From Zygnema cylindricum (lineage: Eukaryota; Streptophyta; Zygnematophyceae; Zygnematales; Zygnemataceae): 64,000 nt of DNA. The notes beneath the pieces were generated by a model. It did not search any database, was not told the origin of the DNA, and was given only the letters and a program-made list of their open reading frames with translations. Position numbers and translations under genes: made by a program. Positions 32,458-43,460 of this stretch are shown here, one piece after another; position 1 is the stretch's first letter, and every line of letters begins with the position of its first letter. The DNA lies in the NCBI GenBank assembly GCA_037447655.1, contig JBBHKE010001128.1:145618-209617 (forward strand). Reading direction: 5' to 3'.

Positions 32458-33999
32458 TTGGGGCATGTGCATTTTGATAGGTTAAGGGAAATGAAAAAGC
32501 TTGGGGTAGTAGATGGCATTCAGTTTGGGGATAATGAAATGATGGATGATTGTAGTGGTTGTGCTCAAGGTAAGGCTCACAGACTTCCCTTTCCCAAAGC
32601 CGCCACATTTAGAGGTGAGAAAGTGTTAGATTTGGTCCACACAAATATTTGGGGACCTGCAAAAGTACCTTCGGTTGGAGGAAAGAGGTTTATGATGACA
32701 ATAACTGATGATTGGTCTAGATACTCTAGAGTCTACTTTCTGAAAAATAAGTCTGAAGCATCCACTTACTTCAAAGAATATAAAGCCTGGAGTGAGAAGT
32801 TGCACGAAACCCCTATTAAGAGGATAAGGAGCGATAATGGGGGGGAATATACCTCTAACCAGTTTGAGGAATATCTGAGAGATGAGGGAGTGCAACACCA
32901 GAAAACTGTACCATATAACCCGGAACAAAATAGGGTAACTGAGAGGTTGAATAGAACACTAGGAGATAGTGCATGCAGTATGTTGGCAGACAAGAAAATA
33001 GGAAAGAGATTTTGGGCAGAGGCAATGAACTGTGCCAACTATATTAAGAATAGAGTCCTTACCTCAGCTGTAAAGGGAGTGACACCTTATGAGAGATGGG
33101 TTGGAAGGAAACCAGATATCTCACACCTTAAAGTATTTGGTAGTAAAGTTTACAGTCTTGACACGGATAGGAAAAACTGGAAACTAGAAGCTAAGGGAAA
33201 ACCTGGATACTTTGTGGGATATGATGAGGATGTTAAGGGATATAGAGTATACGACTTAGCAAAGAAGGATATCATTCTGGTCAAACACTTAGTTTTCATG
33301 GATGAAGGAAAGTCATTTGACCCCTTCAAATATACTAAGAAGATAAGGATCAGATTTGAGTCCGATAATGAGGAGAACTTGGTCGTTCTTGAAAGGGACA
33401 TGAGTGAAACCGTGATTACAGATTCAGGGGAGATCGAAGATACAGGAGACTCATCGGAAACCTCACATACTCCTATGGACTTCGAGGAGATAGAAGAAGC
33501 GGGACAAGAACCGGTTTTCATGGACAGGGGAGCAGATGAGACAGTGAGAAGAAATCCAAGACTTCCATCCATTCCAGCTTCGGAGTTTGAAGGAGGAAGG
33601 AGGAGCAGCAAAAGGATACAGGAGAAACAAGCTGCCCATAAGGTAACTAAGTTGTCTCACCCAGATGAGCCTCAGTCTTACTTAGAGGCAGTGAATAGTC
33701 CAGAGAAAGAAAGATGGATTAGAGCCATAAATGATGAGATGGCTTCTATCATGGAAGCAAATACTTGGGAACTAGCGGATTGCCCTCCAGACAGAAAACC
33801 TATTGGATGTAAATGGGTATTTAAACTAAAACTGAACCCTGATAATACAATTGAGAGGTATAAGGCTCGATTGGTAGCGAAGGGGTTCACCCAAAAAGAG
33901 GGGATTGACTATGAGGAGACCTTTGCTCCAGTTGTTCGGTTCCCATCGGTAAGGATTCTCCTCAGTCTGGCCGCAGCGGAAGACATGGAAATACACTAG
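32458..33999 (+). pseudogene. copia-1 integrase and RT N-terminal part
   Basis: The frame continues from the stop at 32448. The HHCC zinc domain (HKRLGHVHFDRL...CSGCAQGK) is followed by the core: VHTNIWGP, where the first catalytic Asp is Asn, SDNGGEYTSNQFEEY and VTERLNRTL. The C-terminal stretch with GYFVGYDEDVKGYRVYD is typical of copia integrase. RT starts near 33760 (NTWELADCPPDRKPIGCKW, YKARLVAKGFTQKEGIDYEE). A TAG at 33997-33999 replaces the Gln of the EIHQLDIKTAFLNG block. Confidence 0.9.
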
Positions 34000-35259
34000 A
34001 TGGACATTAAGACTGCTTTTCTTAATGGTGAGTTAGAGGAAGAAATTTTTATGAGGCAACCCGAGGGGTTTGTGGAAGAAGGAGAAGAGAGCAAAGTCTG
34101 CAGGCTCATAAAGTCCTTATACGGACTGAAACAGGCTCCCCGACAGTGGAATAAGAAACTAGATGAGTTTCTCACTGATCTGGGATACATCCGGATCAGC
34201 TCTGACCATTCTATCTATATGTTTGAAGATGAGAATGGTGTCATTTTTATTGCAATTTATGTGGATGATCTGCTTGTGTTAAGTAAGTCTTTGGAGATTA
34301 TAAATAGGCTATTGAAAGATCTTAGGGGCAGATTTGATATGAAGGATTTAGGGGAGGCAAAATATATTTTGAGGATTCAAATGGAGAGAGATAGGGGGAA
34401 GAAGATTATCAGACTTACTCAGAAAGAAGCAATAGGTAATATGCTTGAGAAATTCCAGATGGAAAATGCTAACAGTTGTACCACTCCCATGGACTTGAAA
34501 AAAGTAAGTGATGGGAGTGTAGAAGGAGGAGTGATGATCTTAGACGATCAGATGAGTCCAGAGGAGAGAGAGTTCATGAAGTCTATCCCTTATAGACAGG
34601 TCGTAGGAAGCTTAATCTATTTTATGAACTGTACCAGGCCGGACATAGCGGCAGCAGTTGGAGTACTTAGTAGGAGTCTTAATGATCCTAGGAAGAGAGA
34701 CTGGGAGGCAACCAAGAGAGTCATGAGATATCTGGTTAGGACCAGAGAATTATGGTTGCATTTGGGAGGGGAGCACAGTGACATCACTACTTGGAGTGAT
34801 GCCAGTTATGGGGACGCTCCTATGAGACGATGCACTTCTGGGTATGTATTGTATGTTGGGGAAGGTGCATGCTGTTGGAGCAGTAAGCAACAAAAGGTGG
34901 TTGCTCAGTCCGCTATGGAGGCTGAGTACATGGCCTCTTGTTCTGCTGTGAAAGAGTTGATGTGGGTCAAGTCCTTACTGCAAGAACTGGGGTATATGAA
35001 GGAGGGAGTGCATGAAGTGTTTTGTGATAATCAAGCGGCCATAGCAATTGCAGCCAATCCAAAACATCATTTTAAGGCTAAACATATGGACATAAGATTA
35101 ATTTTTGTAAGAGAAAAAGTTGAGAATAAAATAGTGAATCTTGTATATAGATCTGATGAGGAAATGGTAGCGGACATGATGACCAAACCTGTGCCCTCAC
35201 CAAAGTTAAACTACTGTAGGGAAAAATGTGGATTAAAAGAAAAATTAAAAATAGACTAG
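34000..35259 (+). pseudogene. copia-1 RT C-terminal part and RNase H
   Basis: Continues in frame: DIKTAFLNGELEEEIFMRQP, LYGLKQAPRQWNKKLDEFL, the catalytic YVDDLLVLSKS box, then KYILRIQMERD. RNase H has TTWSDASYGDAPMRRCTSGY, AMEAEYMASCSAVKELMWV and VFCDNQAAIAIAANPKHHF, ending in ADMMTKPVPSPKL. These motifs look intact, so most damage is upstream. The frame stops at 35257-35259, just before the polypurine tract. Confidence 0.92.
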
Positions 35260-35260
35260 A

Positions 35261-35272
35261 AAATAAGGGGAG
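35261..35272 (+). promoter_or_regulatory. copia-1 polypurine tract
   Basis: AAATAAGGGGAG immediately before the 3' LTR; the same tract precedes the LTR at 25961. It is the expected plus-strand DNA primer site. Confidence 0.85.
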
Positions 35273-36279
35273 TGTTAAAATAAGTAGTTTTTGTATTTTC
35301 TAGGTCTAAAATAAATTAGCGCAAACATATATAGAAAATGATGGCAGCCTGCCTCCATCTCTTCTCTCTTTTCCCCATACTTGTTGTAGTCAGTGAAAGA
35401 GAGAGAGAGCGATGGAGCCATGGCTGCCTCAGCTCCATAGGAAGGACTAAAGAGTGACTTATGTCACTCTCAACAAAAGGTTGAGTCCGGCAGGACTCGA
35501 ACCCCCGACCGGTAGAGCGCGGCGTAGCCGTTAGCTCTAACCAGTCTGTCGTAGAAGTCCGTTAGATGATATAGGGTTTCATTTATATTTAAACTATTGT
35601 TTAATACTGAAATGATTTAACTGAATATGGACGAAACGAACATAGAACTTGTTAAAGTTTAGTGCGAACGTCATTTCGCACGAAACAAATGAAACGGACA
35701 TTTGTTTTAAACGGTCTACATTTAATTTCAGATTTAATCCGACGGCGCACGTCATCGCCGAGATCGCGGAATGGTCACTTTGGATTTTATGGACGTGGCA
35801 TGACGTGGCGCCGCGTGGAAGGATGACATTCGGTCGCGAGAATTCCGGAGTATATACGAACGAGTGGAAATATGACACGCGTCCACTCAATTGCCTTGTC
35901 GTACACCGGCCGTACAGAAAGTACATCGGCCGTAGTACCTTTCTGTACTTTACAGTAATATGATTGGTTTGTACTTTAGTAGATAGGGGTTGTGAGAGAG
36001 AGATTTAGGACTTAGGAAATTTTGGTAGATAGACACTTCTCTCTCTAAGAGAGCTTTGTATAAATTGGCATTTTTGCCGGCTCATAACTTATCGGCTGGT
36101 TGTCCGTTTTCAGTGATTCTTTTTGCTACGGACTCAAGGGAGTCCAAGCTACACAGGGGTGCAATCAAATTGTCAGTTTGCCTTCTTGGGCAGCAGTGGT
36201 TGTGGCTTAAAGTGGGTTAGCTAAATACTATCTAGAGGCTTCCTGTATTCTGTGGTCCAATGGAGGACACAGAATTGCA
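35273..36279 (+). repeat. copia-1 3' LTR
   Basis: TGTTAAAATAAG to CAGAATTGCA, 1007 bp, about ten differences from the 5' LTR (clustered near 35277-35400 and 36135-36170). Carries the tRNA-like block at 35475-35559 (B box complement at 35493-35503) and the TATA box at 36059-36066. Confidence 0.95.
35475..35559 (-). other. tRNA-like block in the copia-1 3' LTR
   Basis: Identical arrangement to 30133-30217: B box GGTTCGAGTCC on the minus strand and TTTT downstream. Confidence 0.6.
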
Positions 36280-36284
36280 TCTGG

Positions 36285-36346
36285 AACCGCAACTATAACA
36301 GCCTAGCCCTAGCCACTAAGTTCTCAAATTCTGTAACCCTGTTACA
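36285..36346 (-). mobile_element. chromovirus 3' LTR (copy A), part 2 of 2
   Basis: Continues the LTR interrupted at 29930: AACCGCAACTATAACAGCC to CCTGTTACA, matching 46772-46834 of the other copy. Just to the right, AGTGGGAGGCAT (minus strand) is the purine-rich tract. Confidence 0.8.
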
Positions 36347-36391
36347 ATGCCTCCCACTAAGTATTCAACGTCTTGTTGAACCTTGATTGAC

Positions 36392-37665
36392 TTAGGGAAA
36401 TTGCAACTGCCGGAGTATATTGTATGTTTCTTCGCGATACTCCTCAAACTCCTATCGAAGGGCGTTGAGCTGATTTTGGAGCTGCTCACATCGGGTCTCC
36501 AGCAGCGCAATGTGATGATCTGCCGCTGCCAACCGCTTCCAGGTGATCCGCACCTGAACCTGGTTTTTCCCCTCCTCGGGTGCAGTGTCGGGTGCTTCGG
36601 GTTGCGGAGGAATGGCCGCCGGTTCAGGCTCCTCGGGTGCCGGAATCTGGGGTTCTTCGGGTTCAATCACTGGGGAAACTTCCTCCGCTTCTTTGTCCGC
36701 CGGTTCCCATCGAGGTACTTTCCGTAACTTGAAGAACACGTGTTTTTTTGCAGCTCGGGCTTGCTGCAGAGCATTCTTTCAGGCCAGCTTGAGTGCCCGT
36801 ACCTCAGGGGTGACCTCCGCCCTAGAGATGATGTCATGGAGGCGGACATCCCACGGGTGGTAATGATGGAGTAACCTAGGAACATCTATCCTGTACCGGT
36901 AGTTGTCCTCCACTACTTCCACAAACGGCAGAGTGTGCGGGTTTAGCCGCACATAACCCTTGTGATTGTACCCCAAGTCCTTTGTCCGCATAAAATTCCA
37001 CGCTGGGTGTGACTGTACGTCGGCGGGGATATTGATAGGATCTCCAAGCTTTCCTATACGCCACTCCTTGGGCCACTCCGAGGGATCCCAATAAAACCGT
37101 TTAGCGAAGCCGAACGTGAGGTCCAATTCCAGGTGTCGACAGGGAGTGGGAAAAGGTAATCGGGAATTTCCTCTCCCTGTTCACTTTCCTCCTCCGTATC
37201 CCTTTGGTTTCTTCGAAGGAGGAACACATCGTCGCCACTAGGGTATTGTGCCTCTTCCTTCTTCTCCGCACTTTCAGACGACTGCTCGTCTGCGGTACTC
37301 TCTTTATTTGGGTCCCTCATCACCTCCAAATCTGTGGCACGCTCCTCAATTGGTGGGGGTGTTTGTTCCCGCTCCGGCTCCTCCGCGTTCGAAAGCTCAT
37401 GATCCTCCTCATCCTCCTGATCTCCCTCCCGTAGTGGATTGTACTCGGGGTCCTTTGAATTCTGTGACCCCTCCCCTCCACTAGTGTTTGCCGGCCCGGC
37501 CTCGCTACTGGTGGTTTCCTCATGTTCCGGCCTTCCTTCTACCTTCTTTCTCCTGTCTGCTTCCACCATGGCCTTCGCCGCCATTAATAATCTCTGGCGG
37601 GTCACATCTCCTTGCCCCACTTGCAAGTCTCCTCCTTTCGGCGGGGGAGGGACGACGACGCCATA
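36392..37665 (-). pseudogene. extra ORF of the chromovirus, between pol and the 3' LTR (copy A)
   Basis: About 425 codons on the same strand as pol, downstream of the chromodomain, with one frameshift near 37130, a stop near 36780, and the presumed start codon lost. Order: a basic N-terminus (KRRR in copy B, NLS-like), an alpha-helical segment (RLLMAAKAMVEADRRKKVE), a long Glu-rich part, a conserved core (PDYLFPLPVDT, DLTFGFAKRFYWDPSEW, SHPAWNFMRTKDLGYNH, YRYRIDVPRLLHHYHPWDV), a Pro/Glu linker, and a coiled coil (AAADHHIALLETRCEQLQ, EEYREETYNILRQLQFP). No signal peptide or membrane segment is visible, so not env-like. I do not recognise the family. Three copies in the window carry it. Confidence 0.75.
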
Positions 37666-38153
37666 GACAGGTTGTGCAAGACAATTGGAATTCCAGAGTG
37701 AAGAAACGATGTGAGAGGGAGCAATTTCAAATGCCGAGAAATTTTCGGAGGGCGATGGTGACTTTATCAACGAGGGTTGAGGGTTCCACTTTTGATTTCT
37801 GCGAAGCGTCGCAACGTGCGAAGGTATCGCACCGTCCAACATTTATAAGACTGCGCAACTACGGCAAAACCGAGGGTTCGGTGTTACCAACGTGGTGAAA
37901 CACAATTGCGCTGTTGTGCTTTCCTGTCACCGCAACGGTGGTGCTGCGTTCCTTTGACGGCAATGTGACCATGCTGCGCTGCGGTGGCTGCGTTGCGGTG
38001 GCTGCGTTGCTACATCGCTCCGGTGTGGTAACATCGTCGCTGCTTTTCTTTGCCGCGTCCCCAATATAATTGCGATGGTTGCGACACTGCGCTTCGCTCT
38101 TTTATTGCGCCCGCTGTGATTGCCTCTCCGGTGTAGCCGAGTGTCCTCACTTT
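37666..38153 (-). promoter_or_regulatory. spacer between pol and extra ORF, with TATA-like box (copy A)
   Basis: About 490 bp rich in GCTGCG words. The minus strand contains CTTATAAATG at 37840-37849, about 180 bp upstream of the extra ORF; the same box is at 41537-41546 in copy B. This may be an internal promoter for the extra ORF (inference). No coding similarity seen. Confidence 0.45.
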
Positions 38154-39746
38154 GCTGAAATCGGCGCAGCAACTCTGGAGAATGCAGATCCTCCTCGTCC
38201 ACCCAAGAGTCATCCTCAGCACCGTAGCCCTTCCAACGCACCAAATATTGGCGTGAGTTGGAATTCCGAGAGCGGCGCGACTGAAGGATCTCTTCCACCT
38301 CATACTCGTCCGAGTTACCCCGCATGGGTGGTAAAGGAGTATTCTGTCGTCGATTAGGAAACATCGAATCACGGTTGCGAAATAGTTTAAAGAGAGAAAC
38401 ATGGAAAACATTATGGATTTGCCAGTCCTTTGGAATATCCAACTTATAAGCCACTTCGCCCACACGTGCAAGAATTGTGAATGGGCGCGTGAATTTTGGT
38501 GCCAACTTCTTAGAGAGGGCACCCGGCAAGGAGAGGTTGGCCCTATTAAGTCAAACTTTTTTCCCCCACGTTAAAGACGGCCTCCTTCCCGTGAGCATCT
38601 GCCTGCGACTTTTGGCGATCCTTTGCTAGCTGTAGTGCCTTGGTCGCTTTTTCCAGGTTTTTGTGCAGTGTTTTAGCAAAATCCAAAGAAGCTGGAGTAT
38701 GGCAATCCGTTACCAAGAAGTTTTGGGGAAGAGTGGGTTGTCGTCCATTTAGTAAGAATGGCGTAGCATTCGTAGACGAATGCACTGCACTGTTGTACGC
38801 CACCTCAATCGTTGTCATATGGTCGATCCAATCCGTTTGGTGCACCAAGACATAAGCCCGCAACGCTTCCTCCAGCATTCGATTCACCCTTTTAGTCTGA
38901 CCATCAGTTTGAGGGTGGTAAGCTATAGACATGGCTAACTGCGTGCCACACAGCTCGAAATGGTTCTTCCAAAAGTGGCTTACGAATTTCCTATTGCGGT
39001 CACTGACGATCTTCTTCGGAAGTTTGTGATGGCGGAATATCTTCGAAAGAATACGTTCGCGATATCTCGTGCTATGGCGGTGGTGGACGTGGGTAGGAAT
39101 TGGGCCATTTTCGTCAAATAATCCACTACGACGAAGATTGAGTCTTAGCCTTCCTTAGTCCGCGGAAGGGCTACGATAAAATCCATCGAAATCGCTTCCC
39201 AAGGAACAGATGGTATGGGAAGGGGTTGCAACAGACCTTGTTGCCCTAGTTTCGATTTGTTCCTATTACACGAGTCGCACGTCCGTACATACTCCGCAAT
39301 GTCGCGAGTCATGTTCGGCCAGTAATACGCCTCAACGACACGTGCGGTTGTCTTATCCCGCCCAAAATGTCCACTGAGCGGCTCATCGTGACTCATTTTA
39401 AGGATCGTATGACGTAACTCCATATTTGTCGGAACGTACAGTTGTATTGTTTGACTCGGCTTGTACCGCCACATACCATTGGCGGTTCGAACTAGTACCT
39501 ACCGTTTAATGAGTTCATTCAGTGTGTCATCGTCGCCGTAGGCGGCCTTTATCCTACTTAACCACTGTTTGTCAACTTGCATCGTACTGGTGACTGCGCT
39601 GAGTTTCGGATCTTGCGCTGCGGTCGACGCTGCGGAGTTCTCTTTCGCAGCGCTTACGTTTACAAGCTGCGATGCTTGCGGTTGTTGCTTCTTTACTGGC
39701 GCAGCGACGACGGGTTTTCTAGACAGCGCATCCGCTGGGTTCGTCT
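38154..39746 (-). pseudogene. chromovirus integrase with C-terminal chromodomain (copy A)
   Basis: Zinc domain at 39200-39480 (HTILKMSHDEPLSGHFGRDK and CDSCNRNK, HHCC intact). The core includes MDFIVALPRTKEG and HPQTDGQTKRVNRMLEEAL, in which the catalytic Glu is Lys. A GPY/F-like segment (FTRPFTILARVGEVAYKL) and a chromodomain at 38154-38310 follow (EYEVEEILQSRRS, YLVRWKGYGAEDDSW, DEEDL). The chromodomain binds methylated histone H3 and steers insertion in this family. The right end stops in the RNase H-integrase linker at 39746, where an LTR begins. Confidence 0.85.
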
Positions 39747-40318
39747 TGTTTTTGTGACATAACTGCTGGCACTGAAGATGAAGAAGATGCAGCAGTAGTC
39801 ATCGTAGAACAAATCAAGAGAGGAAGCTTCCACAAATACCGATGGCTGAACAGAAACTTTGACAGACTATAACTTTCAGAAAAACGCCTTAAACGGCCTG
39901 AAAATTTGCCACAATGTAGATAATATACAAAGAAACACACACACAAAATTTCAATCAATTCCGCTTACAAATAAGTGAGATATGTAGAAATGAAATTACA
40001 TAAAACTGAGTGTACAGTTTTCATATCATTTGTTCCTAAAAATCAAATTCACTAAGTCCTACTTTTATACACCGAAACTACACTAAGCTGTACGGAGGCA
40101 TTCCAGCCGTACATCTAACATTCTATCACAAATATATACACCGAAGTTCAGACAACGTAAAGTGATAATGATCTAGTCAGGCCTCGTCACTATTTGTTGG
40201 TGGCGGTTGTCAACGGTCCGATTAGAGGATTTGGCACCGTAGAATTGACTTCACGAAGTCCAGTGGTCCTGCCGAATTTCCGTACGTCCACGGAGGACAT
40301 ACTCACGCATTCTCCCAA
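39747..40318 (-). mobile_element. LTR of a different family (family E), cut by an assembly gap
   Basis: The plus strand starts TGTTTTTGTGACATAACTGC and follows the complete copy at 50151-50890 closely until the gap. Flank GTCT/CGTCT on the left. On the minus strand an ATG at about 39802 opens MTTAASSSSSVPAVMSQKQ, reaching the LTR end, as if gag starts inside the LTR. Confidence 0.75.
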
Positions 40319-40328
40319 NNNNNNNNNN
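40319..40328. other. assembly gap (10 N)
   Basis: Ten N between two different LTR fragments, at the join between chromovirus copies A and B. Confidence 0.99.
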
Positions 40329-40675
40329 CAAGGAGGAAGCTTCCCTGGTTTCCCTATGCCACCTCCTTTCACTTGTCCTTCTCCTTTAAGGGCTAATGGA
40401 GAAGGGTGACGAACAGCTGTGGGCCATAGGCCTGGAGTGAAAGCCGAAACGATTTGCCAAGATAACCCTAGGGAGCCTCACCGGGCTCCTCACCGCATAT
40501 CCTTTCCCTATGGAGTTGAGGTAGCCATGGCTCCATTGCTCTCTCTCTCTCTCCTTCAGTGACTACAACAAGTATGGGGGCGAGAGAGAGAGAAGAAATA
40601 GAGGCAGGCTGCCTACATTTTCTTTTCTAATAAATTTAGACCTAGAAAATATAATAAAAACCATTTATTTCAACA
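40329..40675 (-). mobile_element. 5' part of a copia LTR (subfamily B), minus orientation
   Basis: From about 40500 the sequence holds the copia LTR boxes in reverse (GTAGCCATGGCTCC, CTTCAGTGACTACAACAAG, GACCTAGAAAATA) and ends ATTTCAACA, that is TGTTGAAAT on the minus strand. 40329-40500 is not assigned. Confidence 0.7.
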
Positions 40676-41341
40676 GGTGTGACGCTACGTTGGCGGGGAT
40701 ATTGATAGGGTCCTCAGGCTTTCCTATACGCCACTCCTCGGGCCACTCCGAGGGATCCCAATAGAACCGTTTAGCAAAGCCGAAAGTGAGGTCCGGATAC
40801 CGGGTGTCGACAAGCAGTGGGAAGAGGTAATCGGGAATTTCCTCTTCCTGTTCACTTTCCTCCACCGTATCCCTTTGGTCCCTTCGAAGGAGGAACACAT
40901 CGTCGCCACTAGGGTATTGTGCTTGTGCCTTCTTCTCTGCACTTTCAGACGACTGCTTGTCCGCGGTGCTCTCCTTATTTGGGTCCCTCATCACCTCCAA
41001 ATCTGAGGCACGCTCCTCAATTGGTGGGGGTGTGGGTTCCCGCTCTGGCTCCTCTGCGTTCGAGAGCTCATGATCCTCCTCATCCTCCTCATCTCCCTTC
41101 GTAATGGATTGTACTCGGGGTCCTGTGAGTTCTCTGACCCCTCCCCTCCACTGGTGTTTGCCGGCTCGGCCTCGCTACTAGCGGTTTCCTCAGGTTCCGG
41201 CTTCGCTTCTACCTCCCTCCTCCTATCTGCTTCCACCATGGCCTCTGCCGCCATTAATAATCTCTCGGAGCGGGTCACATCTTCTGGACCCACTTGTACA
41301 AGTCTCCTCCTTTTCGACGGTGGAGAGGGCGACGATGCCAT
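40676..41341 (-). pseudogene. extra ORF of the chromovirus (copy B), 3'-truncated
   Basis: ATG at 41339-41341 opens MASSPSPPSKRRRLVQVG, a short basic motif resembling a nuclear localisation signal, followed by the same helix, acidic region and PDYLFPLLVDTRYPDLTFG core as copy A. A frameshift near 41095 breaks it. It is cut off in the core at 40676 by a copia LTR, so the coiled-coil end and the 3' LTR are missing. Confidence 0.75.
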
Positions 41342-41840
41342 AGACACCGTTGTGCAAGACAATTCCGGTAATTCCAGAAGTGAAGGCAAACTGGCTGTGC
41401 AGAGGGAAAGCAATTTCCAATCTGCCGAGACTGGGTTGGTTGCGAGGGCAGATGATGGCTTTATCAAAAAGGGTTGAGGGTTTCAATTTTGGGCTCTGGG
41501 AAGCGTCGCAGAGTGCGAAGGTATCGCAGCGTCCAACATTTATAAGACTGCGCAGCTGCGGCGAAACCGAGGGTTCCGTGTTACCAACGTGATGCAACAC
41601 AATTGCGCCGTTGCGCTTCCCTTTCAACGCAGCGGTGGCGCTGCGTTCTTCTAACGGCACTGTGATCGTGCTGCGCTGCGGTGGCTGCGCTGCTACATCG
41701 CTGCGGTGCGGTAACTTCACCGCATCTTTTATTTGCCGCGTCCCCAATATTATTGCGATGGTTGCGACGCTGCGCTTCGCTCCTTGATTGCGGCCGCTGC
41801 GATTGCCCCTCCCATGCAGCCGAGTGTCCTCACTCTGCTG
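41342..41840 (-). promoter_or_regulatory. spacer between chromodomain and extra ORF (copy B)
   Basis: Non-coding, rich in GCTGCG words. TATA-like CTTATAAATG on the minus strand at 41537-41546, about 200 bp before the extra ORF ATG; conserved in copy A. Confidence 0.45.
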
Positions 41841-43400
41841 AAAGTGGCGCAGCAATTTTGGGGAATGCAAGTCCTCCTCGTCCACCCAAGAGTCATCCTC
41901 AGCACCGTAGCCCTTCCAACGCACCAAATATTGGCGTGAGGTGGAATTCCGAGAGCTGCGCGACTGAAGGATCTCTTCCACCTCGTACTCGTCCAAGGTA
42001 CCCCGTATGGGTGGTAAAGGAGTATTTTATCGTCCATTAGGGAACATCAAATCAGGTTCGCGAAATGGTTTAAGGAGAGAAACATAGAAAACATTATGGA
42101 TATGCCAGTCTTTCGGAATATACAACTTATAAGCCACTTCGCCCACACGGGAAAGAAATGTGAATGGGCGCGTGAATGTTGGTGCCAACTTTTTAGTGAG
42201 GGCGTCGAGCAAGGAGAGGTTGGCCATATTGAGTCGAACTTTCTCCCCCACGTTAAAGACGGCGTCCTTCCGGTGAGCGTCGCCTTGCAACTTTTGGCGA
42301 TACTTTGCTAACTGTAGTGCCCCGGTCGCCTTTTTCAGGTTTTCTTGCAGCGTTTTGGCAAAATCTAGAGCTGCCAGTGTATGGCAATCCGCTACCAATA
42401 AGTTGTGAGGAAGAGTGGGCTGTCGTCCATTTAGTGAGAATGGCGTAGCATTGGTTTACGAGTGTACCGCACTGTTGTACGCCACCTCAATCGCTGTTAA
42501 ATGTTCCACCCAATCCGTTTGATGTACCGAGACATACGCCCGCAACGCTTCCTCTAGAGTTCGATTCACCCTTTCAGTTTGACCATCAGTTTGAGGGTGG
42601 TAAGTTGTGGACATGGCCAACTGCGTGCCACACAGCGCAAATAGAGTTTGCCAAAAGTGACTCACGAATTTTCGATCGCGGTCGCTGACGATTCTTTTCG
42701 GAAGTCCGTGATGGCGGAATATCTCCCGAAAGAATAAGTTCGCGATATCCTTTGCGGTGGCTGTGGTGGAGGTGGGTAAGAAATGGGCCATTTTTGTCAA
42801 GTAATCCACCACGACGAAGATTGAGTCGTAACCCTCCTTGGTCATCAGAAGGGCTACGATAATATCCATCGAAATCGCCTCCTAAGGAACAGATGGTATG
42901 GGAAAGGGTTGTAACAGACCTTGTTGCCCTAGTTCCGATTTGTTCCTGTTATAGGAGTCGCATGTCCGGACATACTCCGCAATGTCGGGAGTCATGTTCG
43001 GCTTGTGATATGCCTCAGCAACACGTGCGATTGTCTTATCCCGCCCAAAATGTCCACTGAGCGGCTCATCGTGACTCATTTTAAGGATTGTATGACGTAA
43101 CTCCATATTCGTCGGAACGTACAGTCGTATTGTTTGACTCGGTCTGTACCGCCACATACCATAAGCAATTCGAACTAGTACTTTCCGTTTAATGAGTTTC
43201 TTCAGTGTGTCGTCGTCGTCGTAGACGACCTTTATCATACTTAACCATTGTTCGTCCACTTGCATCGTACTGGTGACTGCGCTGAGTTTCGGGTCTTGCG
43301 CTGCGGTCGACACTGCGGTGTTCTCCTTCGCAGCGCTGACGTTTATAAGCTGCGATGCTTGCGGTTGATGTTTCGCCGCTAGCGCAGCGACTCCGGGTCT
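41841..43400 (-). pseudogene. chromovirus integrase with C-terminal chromodomain (copy B)
   Basis: From right: linker (ASQLINVSAAKENTAVS), zinc domain (HTILKMSHDEPLSGHFGRDK, CDSYNRNK with the third/fourth zinc Cys changed to Tyr), core (MDIIVALLMTKEGYDSIF, IVSDRDRKFVSHFW, HPQTDGQTERVNRTLEEAL with the catalytic residues present), GPY/F-like segment (FTRPFTFLSRVGEVAYKL) and chromodomain at 41841-41996 (EYEVEEILQSRSS, YLVRWKGYGAEDDSW). Stops lie near 42880, 42455 and 42025. Confidence 0.88.
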
Positions 43401-43460
43401 TCTTGACAGCGCATTCGTTGGGTTCGTCTTGCCCGGTTTATACTCGATGACCAGTTTTGG

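Larger units (their letters stand above)
29931..36279 (+). mobile_element. complete Ty1/copia retrotransposon (copia-1), inactivated
   Basis: 6349 bp with two 1007-bp LTRs differing at about ten positions (99% identical), flanked by the 5-bp duplication TCTGG at 29926-29930 and 36280-36284. Internal order is gag, protease, integrase, RT, RNase H, the copia order. It landed in the LTR of a chromovirus. The single frame is broken by a frameshift near 31285, TGA at 32446-32448 (Trp in relatives) and TAG at 33997-33999 (Gln in relatives). Protease DSG is DLG and the first integrase Asp is Asn, so it is recent but not autonomous. Confidence 0.95.

Noticed and set aside
36392-37665. Envelope gene of an endogenous retrovirus-like element
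   Set aside because: No signal peptide, transmembrane segment or Cys pattern; the sequence is acidic with a terminal coiled coil.
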